Positions 7,314 to 16,985 of a stretch of DNA of 64,000 bases are shown piece by piece; position 1 is the first letter of the stretch, and every line of letters begins with the position of its first letter. Source of the stretch: QZKY01 sp964488675 (GTDB lineage Bacteria; Pseudomonadota; Gammaproteobacteria; Burkholderiales; Burkholderiaceae_D); assembly GCA_964488675.1 (NCBI GenBank), contig CAZAWA010000001.1, positions 1 to 64,000 on the forward strand. The letters run 5' to 3'. Below the pieces are notes generated by a model, which worked only from the letters and a program-made list of their open reading frames with translations, did no database searches and was not told where the DNA came from. A program made the position numbers and the translations under genes.

Positions 7314-9484
7314 CTATTTCAGGATCTGGAGCAGATTGTTGAAGTCATCAGTCCAGATGCGCAAGCCCTTTATTTCTTCTACCGGTGCAATTTGCGGCGC
7401 GATGGNNNNNNNNNNNNNNNNNNNNNNNNNNNNNNNNNNNNNNNNNNNNNNNNNNNNNNNNNNNNNNNNNNNNNNNNNNNNNNNNNNNNNNNNNNNNNNN
7501 NNNNNGTCCAGATGCGCAAGCCCTTTATTTCTTCTACCGGTGCAATTTGCGGCGCGATGGCGCGATGCCCGCGCAGTTCGCCGTCACGGGTCATCAGAAA
7601 CCATTCGGACGAATAGCTGTCCCTGCCGTCCTCGGGCTCAACGACCAGCATGCCGTGCAAGCCCTTGTCTTCGGCGATGCGCCTGAGCACCGGCGCGAGC
7701 TTCAGAAACTTGTTGCTGATGTGAAAGGCGACGATGCCGCCTGGCTTCAGATGGCGCAGATACACATCCATCGCTTGCGTGGTGGCCAGATGCACCGGAA
7801 TGGAATCGCTGGAAAATGCATCCACCACGATCAGGTCGTAGCCCTGCGGCGCCTCGCGCTCCATCGCCAGGCGCGCATCGCCCAGCACCAGATCAATCTG
7901 CGCCTGACTGCGCTCAAGGAAGCTGAAATGGCTTTGTGCAACCTCGATCACATCCGGATTGATATCGTAAAAGCGCATCACATCGCCCTGTCGCCCGTAA
8001 ACCGCGAGCGTGCCGGTACCCAGGCCGATCACCCCAATGCGCCGGTTAGGGTGCTCCAGCGTTTCAATTGCCCGACCGACGCCAGAGTCGACGCGGTAGT
8101 AAGTGGTCGGCTCGTCCAGACGGTTGGGCGCCTGGTATTGTTCGCCATGGATGATCACGCCATGTACCAGACGGCGCATCACCGTTTCGGGATTGTTGCC
8201 GTCCACTTCCCTCACGCTCAGGCTGCCATAGAAATTGCGCTTCATCACCAGCATGTTCTGCGCCATGTGTCGCTGATGCGCATAAATGTGGTAACCGCCA
8301 AAAGCCGTCGCGGCAATCGCCATCGCCGGAACCACCATGGGCATCCGGCGCAGAACCACGGCGACCGCCACCAGTGTCAGCACCAGCCCAACGCCGAATT
8401 CATAATTCGCATTGAACAGCTTGACCGCTGCCAGACCAACCGTCAGTCCGCCCAGCGCACCGCCCAATGACAGCATCAGGTAGAAGCGCGTCAGGAATTC
8501 CGGCGCAGGCTTGCGCGCTGCCAGTTCACCATGAAAAAACATGCAGATCACGAACAACCCGACGAGGCTGGCAGGTATTCCAATCTTCAATTCCATTTCG
8601 ATCAGGGTCCACCCCATCCCGGCGACGGCCAGCACCACAGGCGCGACAAACCATTCCCGCCGGTACCAGTTGCGCCCCTCGAAACAGAAAATGAAGGTCA
8701 GCAGATAGAGCGACAGCGGCAGAATCCACAAAAACGGCACGGATGCGAGATCGTGCGTGATGTGGTTGGTCACCGCCAGCAGCATGAAGGCGCCCATCGC
8801 GGAAAACAGCAGCCAGGTCAGTTGCTCGCGCTTTCCTGGGGCGGGCGTCGGCGTCATCTCTCCAGATGGCGCAAGGGGTGAATCACCCGGCTGGATCGCA
8901 GCCGGTTGGCGCAGCGTCAAGATGCCGGCGGCGCCGCAGGCAAGCACGAACAGCAGATAAGCGCCACTCCAGACCCATGCCTGTGTAACCGTCGTGACCC
9001 AGGGTTCAATCGCAAACGGATAGGCCAACAGCGCCAGCAGCGATGCCAGATTCGAGAGCGCATAAAGGCGATAGACGGTCTTCAGCGGATAGCCGCGGGC
9101 AAACCAGGCCTGCACCAGCGGCCCTGTCGTAGACAGCAGAAAATATGGCAAGCCAATGGTCGCGCCAAGCAGGCCGAGGATGCGCCAGCTCGGATCTTCG
9201 CTGCCAGTCGGTTTCCAGCCTGCACCCGCAACAATCGGGAGAAAGGCAACACTGACTGCCAGCAGGAGTGCATGGACCATGACCTGCCGCCTGAGGGCAA
9301 GACGGCGCACGATGCCATCTGCGTAAGCATAACCGGCGAACAGCACGCACTGAAAAAACACCATGCAGGTCGTCCAGACAGCAGCGGAACCGCCAAACCA
9401 CGGCAAGACCTGCTTGGCGATGATAGGCTGAACCAGAAACAGCAGGAAGGCGCTGACAAAAATGGTGAAGGCGTAAATGAGCAT
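7314..9484 (-). CDS. Membrane-fused spermidine synthase-like protein, paralog 1 (contains assembly gap)
   Basis: The N-terminal half (about residues 1-400) is a chain of hydrophobic helices starting MLIYAFTIFVSAFLLFLVQP. The C-terminal third is a Rossmann-type aminopropyltransferase/methyltransferase-like domain with GVIGLGTGTLAVYG, RFYDINPDVIEVAQSHF and VVDAFSSDSIPVHL. Such fused membrane/SpeE-like proteins are widespread, but their substrates are not established. The gene contains 100 N at 7406-7505, flanked by identical 55-bp sequences. Removing the N run and one copy restores a continuous frame to the stop at 7314 (671 residues, ending GLRIWTDDFNNLLQILK), matching the neighbouring paralog in length. 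The break is therefore an assembly artefact. Confidence 0.85.
7406..7505. other. 100-N scaffold gap with 55-bp duplicated flanks
   Basis: Exactly 100 N separate two identical 55-bp stretches, 7351-7405 and 7506-7560. This is the mark of two contig ends that overlap by one k-mer length and were scaffolded without merging. The real gap length is probably zero, and the true sequence is 155 bp shorter. Confidence 0.9.
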
Positions 9485-9517
9485 GGTGCGTCTTGATCAA
9501 AAAATCCGATTCTACCG

Positions 9518-11527
9518 TTACTTGAGAATCAGGAACTGGTTATTGAAGTCATCGGTCCAGGCCGTCACTCCTCGAATTTCCTCGACCTCGGTGACGATCG
9601 GCACAACGGCCGGATGCTTCGCGATTCGTTCGTTGGCAGTCATGAGATACCAGTCGCTCGAATGATTGTCCCTGATTTGTTCCGGATCAACCAGCTTCAA
9701 GCCATGAAGACCTCTTGCCTCAGCGATTTTCTTGAGCATCGGCGCCATGTTCAGGAACTTGTTGCTGATGTTGAAAACGATGACGCCATCGGGCTTCAGG
9801 TGGCGCAGGTACACTTCGAGGGCTTCCTTCGTCGCGAGATGCACGGGTATCGAATCGCTGGAAAACGCATCAGCCACAATGAGGTCATAGCCCTGCGGCG
9901 CCTCACGCTCCATCGCGAGGCGCGCATCGCCCAGGATGTGCTCGATCTTCGCCCGGCTGCGCTTGAGGAAGGTGAAGTGGCTTTGCGCGACCTCGATCAC
10001 ATCCGGATTAATTTCATAGAAGCGGATCACATCGCCCTCTCGCCCATAGGTCGCCAGCGTGCCTACCCCCAAGCCAATGATGCCGATACGCCGGTCCGGC
10101 TGTTCCAGCGCCGCGAGCGTGCGTGCGATGCCGGAATGCGGCCTGAAATAAGCGGTCGGCTCATCCTGCCGGTGCGGCGCCATGAATTGTTCGCCGTGGT
10201 TGATTACGCCATGCACAAAGCGGCGCAATGCGTTCTCCGGGTCACTTGCGTTCGTGTCGCGCACATGCAGGCTGCCGTAAAAATTGCGCTTCATGACGAT
10301 GATCTTGTCGGCCATATATTCCTGCTGCGCATATAGCAGATAGCCCCCAAAGGCGATGCTGGTCAGAATCATCGTCGGAATGACCCAGCGCACACGGCGC
10401 GAGATAATGGCAACCGTTACGAGGGTGAGCGCCAGCCCAAGACCAAATTCGTAATTCGCATTGAACAGCTTGACCGCCAGCAAGCCAACAAACAGGCCGC
10501 CCAGCGCACCACCCAGCGACAGCATCAGGAAAAAACGCGTCAAGTGCTCGGGAGCGGGCTTGCGTGCCGCCAATTCACCATGAAAAAACATGCAGATCAC
10601 GAACAAACCGGCCAGACTGACCGGAATACCCATCTTCAGTTCCACCTGAACCAGCGTCCAGCCCATTGCGCCAACAGCCAGAACCACCGGCAGCAGGAAA
10701 ATCTTGCGCTTGTACCAGTTGCGCCCCTCGAAGCAAAGAATGAAGGTCAGCAGGTACAGAGAAAGAGGCAGAATCCACAGAAACGGCACGGACGCAAGAT
10801 CATGTGTGATGTGGTTGGTCACCGCCAGCAGCATCAAGGCACCCATCGCGGAAAACAGCAGCCAGGTCAGATGTTCGCGATGGCTTGGCACTGGCGTCGT
10901 TTCCACTGTCCCGGTGCCATGACTCGCCTCCGCTGGGACATCCGCTGAGTGTCGCAGGGTCAGCCAGCCCGACGCGGCACACACCAGAACGAAGAGCAGA
11001 TAGGCCCCGCTCCAGGACCAGGCTTGCGTAACAGTCGTAACCCAGGGCTCTATCGCGAACGGATAGGCCAGCAGCGCCAGCAACGACGCCAGATTCGACA
11101 GCGCATAGAGGCGATAAACCGTCTTTTTTGGATAACCTCTGACGAACCAGGCTTGCACCAGGGGCCCGGTTGTCGAGAGCAGAAAGTAGGGCAAGCCGAT
11201 GGTGGCCATCAGCAGTCCGAGAATGCGCCAGCTTGGATCGTCGGCGCCGGATGGCTTCCACCCTGCACCTGCGACAATCGGGAGACTGACGAGACTGATC
11301 GCCAGCAGGGTCACATGGACAATGAACTGGCGTCGGATGACAAGACGGCGCGCTATCCAGTCTGCGTAGGCATAACCGGCAAACAGTACGCACTGAAAAA
11401 AAACCATGCAGGTCGTCCAGACCGCGGCCGAGCCGCCAAACCACGGCAGGATCTGTTTCGCGATGATCGGCTGGACCAGAAACAGCAGGAAGGCGCTAAC
11501 AAAGATCGTGAGAGCGTATAGGAGCAT
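9518..11527 (-). CDS. Membrane-fused spermidine synthase-like protein, paralog 2
   Basis: The 669-residue product is a close paralog of the gene just downstream, with the same two-part design. Hydrophobic helices fill the first 400 residues (MLLYALTIFVSAFLLFLVQP, FLWILPLSLYLLTFILCFEG), and a nucleotide-fold domain fills the last third (IGIIGLGVGTLATYG, FYEINPDVIEVAQSHF, VADAFSSDSIPVHLATKEA). ATG 11527 is preferred over TTG 11533 because it aligns with the paralog's first residue. The canonical spermidine-synthase acid pair is replaced by DAFSSDS, so polyamine synthesis should not be assumed. The 33-bp spacing suggests co-transcription of the pair. Confidence 0.88.
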   Translation of the reverse strand: MLLYALTIFVSAFLLFLVQPIIAKQILPWFGGSAAVWTTCMVFFQCVLFAGYAYADWIARRLVIRRQFIVHVTLLAISLVSLPIVAGAGWKPSGADDPSWRILGLLMATIGLPYFLLSTTGPLVQAWFVRGYPKKTVYRLYALSNLASLLALLAYPFAIEPWVTTVTQAWSWSGAYLLFVLVCAASGWLTLRHSADVPAEASHGTGTVETTPVPSHREHLTWLLFSAMGALMLLAVTNHITHDLASVPFLWILPLSLYLLTFILCFEGRNWYKRKIFLLPVVLAVGAMGWTLVQVELKMGIPVSLAGLFVICMFFHGELAARKPAPEHLTRFFLMLSLGGALGGLFVGLLAVKLFNANYEFGLGLALTLVTVAIISRRVRWVIPTMILTSIAFGGYLLYAQQEYMADKIIVMKRNFYGSLHVRDTNASDPENALRRFVHGVINHGEQFMAPHRQDEPTAYFRPHSGIARTLAALEQPDRRIGIIGLGVGTLATYGREGDVIRFYEINPDVIEVAQSHFTFLKRSRAKIEHILGDARLAMEREAPQGYDLIVADAFSSDSIPVHLATKEALEVYLRHLKPDGVIVFNISNKFLNMAPMLKKIAEARGLHGLKLVDPEQIRDNHSSDWYLMTANERIAKHPAVVPIVTEVEEIRGVTAWTDDFNNQFLILK

Positions 11528-11673
11528 GGGCAATGTGCGTTGAGCAAAATAACGGATTCTACCGGTGTGTCGACGATGCGCAGGAACAATTATTCAAAAG
11601 TGCGGCTTTCACGCCAATCGGCTCATGGCGATGAACGGTTATACTTTCGCGGTGGATTACTACGGAGGCTTGG

Positions 11674-12837
11674 ATGCAGCTCGATGACGAACGGGAAAGT
11701 GATTATGTGGAAGACCGCCGCACCGACGGTGGCGGAGGATACGGCGGTGACGACCCGTTTGGCGGCACACCTTATGGGCCCGGCGGTGGCGGCCCGTACG
11801 GCGGCGGCCCGTTCGGCGGTGGACCATCCGGAGGAGGTCCCATGGGAGGGTTCTTTGGCGGCGTCGTCGGCGGCCTGTTGGGCGGACTTCTCAGCCGCTC
11901 CAGAGGCGGCGATCCTTATGGCGGAGGGCCTTATCAGGGCGGCCCCTACGGAGGCGGCCCATATGGAGGCGGACCTTACGGCGGCAAGCCTTATGGCAGT
12001 GGCGGCGGCATGGGGATCGGCGCGAAAATCGCCATCGGTATCGCCATACTGGCCGGCCTGCTGGCCGCCTTTTATTTCTTCAGCTCGCCTCCGCGGCCCG
12101 CACCAGCCCCGACACCCAGAACGCAAACCATGCCGCCACAAGTGGCGACGCAACGCCCGCCCGCTGGCCGCCCAGTCGATCCATCCAAGGATTCGCAGGC
12201 AAAACTCGTGACGGAAATGAGAAAGGTGCTAGCCAAAACCGAAGACACCTGGGACATGCTGTTCAAGCAGATGGGCCAACCTTACCAGAAACCCAAACTG
12301 GTGCTGTTCACCAACACGACGCAAAGCGGGTGCGGTCAGGGCCGCGCTGCAACCGGGCCATTTTACTGCCCGCCAGATCAGCGCATTTATCTGGATCTGC
12401 GATTCTTCAATGAAATGGAGCACAGACTCAAGGCTGGCGGCGATTTCGCCCGCGCCTATGTGATCGCGCATGAGGTCGCCCACCATGTGCAAAACCAAAT
12501 GGGCATCATGAACAAGGTCAACGAAATGCGCTCACGCATGAGCAAGCAGGACTTCAACAAGGTTTCCGTACGCCTCGAACTCCAGGCCGACTGCTTTGCC
12601 GGCGTCTGGGCGCATCATTCGAACCGTGCCAAACCATTTCTTGATCCGGGTGACATAGAAGAAGCATTGCGCGCGGCCAGCGCCGTCGGCGATGACACTA
12701 TACAGCGCTCGGCCCGTGGCGCAGTCGTGCCGGATTCATTCACGCATGGCACATCGGCACAACGCATGCGTTGGTTCAAAACCGGTTTTGAGACAGGCAG
12801 CATCAAGTCGTGCGATACATTCAAGCTGCCGATTTAG
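11674..12837 (+). CDS. ypfJ: YpfJ-family neutral zinc metallopeptidase
   Basis: The 387-residue product starts at ATG 11674 behind GGAGG. Residues about 18-115 are extremely glycine-rich (PYGGGP-type repeats). A single membrane helix follows near 120-137 (IGAKIAIGIAILAGLLAAFYF), then a Pro-rich linker, then the peptidase domain. VIAHEVAHHVQNQMG at about 263-277 carries the HExxH zinc site, and LELQADCFAGVWAHH carries the third-ligand region. It is probably anchored in the inner membrane with the protease domain outside the cytoplasm. Substrates are unknown for this family. Low-complexity DNA at 11720-12000 is prone to indels. Confidence 0.88.
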   Translation: MQLDDERESDYVEDRRTDGGGGYGGDDPFGGTPYGPGGGGPYGGGPFGGGPSGGGPMGGFFGGVVGGLLGGLLSRSRGGDPYGGGPYQGGPYGGGPYGGGPYGGKPYGSGGGMGIGAKIAIGIAILAGLLAAFYFFSSPPRPAPAPTPRTQTMPPQVATQRPPAGRPVDPSKDSQAKLVTEMRKVLAKTEDTWDMLFKQMGQPYQKPKLVLFTNTTQSGCGQGRAATGPFYCPPDQRIYLDLRFFNEMEHRLKAGGDFARAYVIAHEVAHHVQNQMGIMNKVNEMRSRMSKQDFNKVSVRLELQADCFAGVWAHHSNRAKPFLDPGDIEEALRAASAVGDDTIQRSARGAVVPDSFTHGTSAQRMRWFKTGFETGSIKSCDTFKLPI

Positions 12838-12868
12838 AAATACGATACGCCAAAGGCAGAACAGGGTC

Positions 12869-12954
12869 AATTCCAAATCGTTCGTGGCGCGAAGATAAGC
12901 TGCAGACCGTACGACAAGGTGACATCGACAAAGCAGCGGATGATTTAAGTTGGG
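12869..12954. repeat. Dispersed intergenic element, family B copy 2
   Basis: AATTCCAAATCGTTCGTGGC at the left, then GCAGACCGTACG and ACAAGGTGACATCGACAAAG inside, and GGATGATTTAAGTTGGG at the right align with copy 1 (5294-5400), with a small internal deletion. It lies between the converging ypfJ and lexA genes and ends one base short of the lexA stop. Confidence 0.6.
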
Positions 12955-12955
12955 A

Positions 12956-13615
12956 CTACCCCCAGTTGCGCAGCAGACCGACGGCCAGACCTTCAAGCGC
13001 AAAATCCTCGCGTCCCTCTTCAACGGTGATCAGCTTGAAGTCGGGGTTTTCCGAATGCAACTCGATGCGCGAACCAGTCTTGTTGAGGCGTTTGACGGTC
13101 ACATCGTCGCCCAATCGCGCCACGATGATCTGTCCATTGCGTGCACTATCTGCTTTCTTGACTGCCAGCAAGTCGCCATCCAGAATACCGGCGTCACGCA
13201 TCGACATGCCGCGCACCTTGAGCAGGTAATCGGGCTTTTGCGGGAAAAGTCCTGGATCGACGCTGTAAGTGGTTTCTATGTGCTCCTGCGCCAGGATTGG
13301 CGACCCAGCCGCAACCCGCCCGATCAGCGGCAGTGAAAGTTGCAGCAAGGCCGTATGGGGCAGGGTCATCTGGCCTGCAGGCAATCCCTCCCGTTCCGCC
13401 CTTGTCTCGCACAACCGGATGCCGCGCGAGGTGCCGGGAGCAATCGTGATGGCTCCTTTGCGTGCCAGCGCCTGCAAATGCTCTTCAGCCGCGTTGATTG
13501 AGCGAAAACCCAGCTCCGCCGCAATTTCGGCTCTCGTTGGTGGGAAGCCAGTATTCTCGATAGCGCTCCTGATGAGCTCAAGGATTTGCTGCTGCCTTGC
13601 AGTCAGTTTGATCAT
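12956..13615 (-). CDS. lexA: LexA SOS repressor
   Basis: The 219-residue product has an N-terminal winged helix (MIKLTARQQQILELIRSAI, TRAEIAAELGFRSINAAEEHL) and a C-terminal autoprotease domain. The cleavage site is Ala103-Gly104 in GRVAAGSPI. The catalytic pair is Ser138 (VRGMSMRDAG) and Lys175 (DDVTVKRL), 37 residues apart as in E. coli. RecA filaments trigger self-cleavage and derepress DNA-repair genes. A consensus SOS box lies 39 bp upstream of the start, so the gene is autoregulated. Confidence 0.98.
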   Translation of the reverse strand: MIKLTARQQQILELIRSAIENTGFPPTRAEIAAELGFRSINAAEEHLQALARKGAITIAPGTSRGIRLCETRAEREGLPAGQMTLPHTALLQLSLPLIGRVAAGSPILAQEHIETTYSVDPGLFPQKPDYLLKVRGMSMRDAGILDGDLLAVKKADSARNGQIIVARLGDDVTVKRLNKTGSRIELHSENPDFKLITVEEGREDFALEGLAVGLLRNWG

Positions 13616-13653
13616 GTCGCCCCCTATGCCAGCCGCCTGTTAATATCAACAGA

Positions 13654-13669
13654 CTGTATTTTTATACAG
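13654..13669 (-). promoter_or_regulatory. LexA operator (SOS box)
   Basis: The reverse strand reads CTGTATAAAAATACAG, an exact match to CTGT-N8-ACAG with an AT-rich centre. It lies immediately upstream of lexA and supports autoregulation. It could also affect the divergent secretion operon starting near 13874, though it is about 200 bp away. Confidence 0.93.
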
Positions 13670-13708
13670 TCTGCGCGATATGGCAAGCAGAATCTCAAGC
13701 CTCAGGAT

Positions 13709-13719
13709 CCCCCCCCCCC
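13709..13719. repeat. Eleven-base C homopolymer
   Basis: Eleven consecutive C residues lie in the lexA-prtD intergenic region, about 155 bp upstream of prtD. Tracts of this length slip during replication and sequencing, so the exact count is uncertain. No promoter elements could be placed around it with confidence. Confidence 0.8.
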
Positions 13720-13873
13720 TTGCTGACGCTGGCGTACGAAGTTGAGGCTCAAGATTCATTAGCAAAACCAACAGAAAAATTGCAACATGTAACTTATCTA
13801 AATATACTCTGTATACTCTCCACTTCAACTGACCTTACCTCATGAACCTTCCGCTGAACCTGCCGCTGCCAAG

Positions 13874-15634
13874 ATGAATCGAAAGTTCCAAATACCAAAA
13901 AACGAAATCACCGAGGCACTCATCAGCTTCAAGAAGACCTTTCGTACCATTGGTGTATTCAGCGCCATCATCAATCTGCTGTTGCTGGGGCCAACGCTTT
14001 ACATGCTGCAGGTCTACGACCGTGTCTTGCAAAGTCGTAATGAGATGACCCTGCTGATGCTATCCCTGATTCTGGTAGGGTGTCTTGCATTCATGAGTGC
14101 ACTGGACTTCGTGCGCAGCTTCGTACTGATCCGCGTCGGTGCGAGACTGGACATGCAGCTAAACAAGCGCGTCTACACCGCAGCTTTCGAGCAAAGCCTG
14201 AAAAAAGGCGGCGGCAATGCCGGTCAGGCGCTGCACGATCTGACCAACATTCGCCAGTTCGTTACTGGCAACGGCCTGTTTGCCTTCTTTGACGCGCCAT
14301 GGTTCCCGATCTATCTGCTTGTCATTTTCATGTTCAACATCTGGCTGGGAATATTTGCGCTACTGATGACACTGGTCCTGATTGGTCTGGCGTACCTGAA
14401 CGAAAAGATGACTCGCCAGTCGCTGGACGAAGCCAACTCGATGGCAATCGCCTCGTCAACACAGGCTTCTAACAACCTGCGCAACGCGGAAGTGATCGAG
14501 GCGATGGGCATGCTACCCAACCTGATCGGCCGCTGGTATCAGACACATGGCCGCTTTTTGAACCTGCAGGCGCAAGCCAGCGAAAAAGCCGGAATCATCG
14601 GCGCATGGACCAAATTTACCTCTTTGTCCTCGACCTCCCTGGCACTGGGTCTCGGCGCGCTGCTGGCGATACAGGGCGCAGTTTCTCCCGGCATGATGAT
14701 CGGTGCCTCCATCCTGATGGGCAAGGCATTGCAACCAGTGCAAATGCTGATTGGCGTCTGGAAACAATTTGGCAGCACACGCAGTGCGTATGAGCGACTG
14801 ACCAGGTTGCTGGAAGAAAACCCGCCGCGCCAGGCTGGCATGGCGCTGGAAAAACCCAAGGGCACACTGTCGGTCGAAGCCGTGACCGCCGCGCCACCCG
14901 GCGTTACCGTTCCTGTTCTGAAGGGTCTGAACTTTGCCATTGTCCCGGGCGATGTGCTAGGCATCATCGGCCCGAGCGGGTCAGGAAAATCGACACTGGC
15001 GCGCCTGCTGGTCGGGGTGTGGCCTTCTGCAATGGGCAAGGTGCGCCTCGACGGTGCTGATGTCTATCAATGGAACAAAGATGAACTGGGGCCACACATC
15101 GGCTACCTCCCGCAGGACATAGAACTGTTTTCCGGCAGCATCAGCGAAAACATTGCGCGTTTTGGCGAAATTGATTCGGAAAAGGTGATTCAGGCCGCAC
15201 GGCGCGCCGGGGTGCATGATCTGATCCTTCATATGCCAAAAGGTTACGATACCCTCCTGGGTGATGGCGGCGCCGGGTTGTCTGGCGGACAGAAGCAGCG
15301 TCTCGGCCTTGCGCGCGCCATGTACGGCGATCCTTCAGTCATTGTTCTGGACGAGCCGAATTCCAATCTCGACGATGCGGGCGAACAAGCACTGGTTGCT
15401 GCCATCAACGACTTGCGCCAGCGAGGAAAAACTATCGTGCTGATCACGCATCGCACCAGCATCATCGGCATCACCAGCAAACTTCTGCTGTTGCGGGATG
15501 GCATGATCCAGATGTTTGGCCCGAGCAAGGATGTATTGCAAAAACTGGCGCAGCAGCGGACAGAAATGCAGCAGCAAATCGCTCAGGCGCAAACCACTGC
15601 CGGTAAAAACGCTCAGGCTTCGGAAGCGACATGA
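13874..15634 (+). CDS. prtD: Type I secretion system permease/ATPase (PrtD family)
   Basis: The 586-residue inner-membrane ABC exporter has membrane helices in residues about 25-300 (VFSAIINLLLLGPTLYMLQVY opens the first). The ATPase domain follows, with Walker A GPSGSGKST (about 366-374), signature GLSGGQKQR, Walker B SVIVLDEPNSNLD and switch His in LITHRTS. No N-terminal C39 peptidase or peptidase-like domain is present, as in exporters of proteases and lipases with C-terminal signals. It overlaps prtE by four bases, and prtF follows: a complete three-part export system. No obvious RTX substrate is encoded in the window. The start has no clear ribosome site. Confidence 0.92.
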   Translation: MNRKFQIPKNEITEALISFKKTFRTIGVFSAIINLLLLGPTLYMLQVYDRVLQSRNEMTLLMLSLILVGCLAFMSALDFVRSFVLIRVGARLDMQLNKRVYTAAFEQSLKKGGGNAGQALHDLTNIRQFVTGNGLFAFFDAPWFPIYLLVIFMFNIWLGIFALLMTLVLIGLAYLNEKMTRQSLDEANSMAIASSTQASNNLRNAEVIEAMGMLPNLIGRWYQTHGRFLNLQAQASEKAGIIGAWTKFTSLSSTSLALGLGALLAIQGAVSPGMMIGASILMGKALQPVQMLIGVWKQFGSTRSAYERLTRLLEENPPRQAGMALEKPKGTLSVEAVTAAPPGVTVPVLKGLNFAIVPGDVLGIIGPSGSGKSTLARLLVGVWPSAMGKVRLDGADVYQWNKDELGPHIGYLPQDIELFSGSISENIARFGEIDSEKVIQAARRAGVHDLILHMPKGYDTLLGDGGAGLSGGQKQRLGLARAMYGDPSVIVLDEPNSNLDDAGEQALVAAINDLRQRGKTIVLITHRTSIIGITSKLLLLRDGMIQMFGPSKDVLQKLAQQRTEMQQQIAQAQTTAGKNAQASEAT

Positions 15635-16983
15635 TGAAGTTCTTCGGGAAAAAACAGACTGCGACCGATGTCACGACCATCGATGTATCGAACGAAGTCG
15701 AGACTGACGACCGCCAGCATGTAAAGCTGGGATGGTGGATCGTACTGGCAGGGGTCGGCGGATTTTTGCTTTGGGCTTTGCTGGCGCCGCTGGATCAGGG
15801 CGTGCCGATCCAGGGCACCGTCACCGTCGCGACGAACCGCAAGGCAATTCAGCACCTGACCGGCGGAACCGTTGATGAAATCCTTGTAAAAGAAGGTGAC
15901 ATCGTCAAGACGGGGCAGGTGTTGGTCAAGCTGATTGACATTCAAACCAAGTCACAGGCAGACATCAGCCGCGTGCAGTTCCAAACGGCTCGCGCCGCAG
16001 TAGCACGACTCACGGCGGAGCGAGACGGACTGAAATCCGTCAATTACCCGGACGAACTGACCGCACTTGGCGACGATGCCCGCACAAAAGCAATCCTTAA
16101 CGCGCAGAACCAGCTTTTTTCTTCCCGTCAATCGGCGATCAAAAACGAACTGGGCGCGCTCGACGAAAACATAGCCGGCTTGCGCTCACAGTTAAAAGGC
16201 CTGCAAGAATCGATGGAAAGCAAGAAGCAGCAATCGCAATTCCTCAAAGAGCAGCTCGAGGGTATGCGCGGGCTAGCGAAGGAGGGTTTCGTGCCGCGCA
16301 ACCGCCTGCTGGAACTGGAGCGCACCTATGCCCAGATCAACGGCGCCATCTCTGAAGACATCGGCAACATCGGGCGCACGCAACGCCAAATCACTGAACT
16401 GATCATGCGCCGCGTCCAGCGACAGCAAGAATACCAGAAGGAAGTTCGCACCCAACTCTCCGATTCGCAAAAGGAAGCAGAAAGTCTGGAACACCGCCTG
16501 AAAAGTCAGGACTACGATCTGGCCAACACGCTGGTCCGCGCGCCGGTCGATGGTACCGTGGTCGGGCTAAGCATCTTCACGAAGGGAGGCGTGGTTGGGG
16601 CCGGCTTCAAAATGATGGATGTGGTTCCGAGCGAGGACAGTTTGATCATTGAAGGCATGGTGCCGGTAAACCTGATTGACAAGGTGCATCCTGATCTGGA
16701 AGTCGAGATGATTTTTTCCGCATTCAATCAGCGCAGCACTCCGCACATACCCGGCATTGTCATGCAAGTTTCGGCAGATCGACTGGTGGAGGAAAAAACC
16801 GGCGTGCCCTACTACAAGCTGAAAGCCAAAGTGGCCCCCAAAGGCATCAAGATGCTGGCGCAACATGAAATTCGTGCCGGCATGCCGGTTGAACTGATCG
16901 TCAAGACCGGCGAGCGGACCCTGATGAATTACCTGCTGAAGCCGATTTTTGATCGGGCAAACTCAGCCCTCAAAGAGGACTGA
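15631..16983 (+). CDS. prtE: Type I secretion periplasmic adaptor (HlyD/PrtE family)
   Basis: The 450-residue membrane-fusion protein has one N-terminal membrane helix (WWIVLAGVGGFLLWALLAPL, about 34-53). A short lipoyl half (VTVATNRKAIQHLTGGTVDE) is followed by long coiled-coil helices, the second lipoyl half (NTLVRAPVDGTVVGLSIFTK) and the beta-barrel domain ending NYLLKPIFD. It links the PrtD exporter to the TolC-type channel. It overlaps prtD by four bases and ends two bases before the prtF start, indicating translational coupling. Confidence 0.93.
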   Translation: MMKFFGKKQTATDVTTIDVSNEVETDDRQHVKLGWWIVLAGVGGFLLWALLAPLDQGVPIQGTVTVATNRKAIQHLTGGTVDEILVKEGDIVKTGQVLVKLIDIQTKSQADISRVQFQTARAAVARLTAERDGLKSVNYPDELTALGDDARTKAILNAQNQLFSSRQSAIKNELGALDENIAGLRSQLKGLQESMESKKQQSQFLKEQLEGMRGLAKEGFVPRNRLLELERTYAQINGAISEDIGNIGRTQRQITELIMRRVQRQQEYQKEVRTQLSDSQKEAESLEHRLKSQDYDLANTLVRAPVDGTVVGLSIFTKGGVVGAGFKMMDVVPSEDSLIIEGMVPVNLIDKVHPDLEVEMIFSAFNQRSTPHIPGIVMQVSADRLVEEKTGVPYYKLKAKVAPKGIKMLAQHEIRAGMPVELIVKTGERTLMNYLLKPIFDRANSALKED

Positions 16984-16985
16984 CG

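Noticed and set aside
7385..8470. 361-codon forward frame spanning the N run
   Set aside because: It contains the unknown bases and lies antisense to the membrane-fused gene.
11720..12000. Glycine-rich tandem repeat in ypfJ considered as an RTX secretion substrate
   Set aside because: Repeats are PYGGGP-type near the N-terminus, not GGxGxDxUx nonapeptides, and the protein has a membrane anchor and HExxH protease domain.
13842..13877. Eleven-codon leader ORF (MNLPLNLPLPR) whose TGA overlaps the prtD ATG
   Set aside because: Attractive as a coupling leader, but too short and without a ribosome site to support as a gene.
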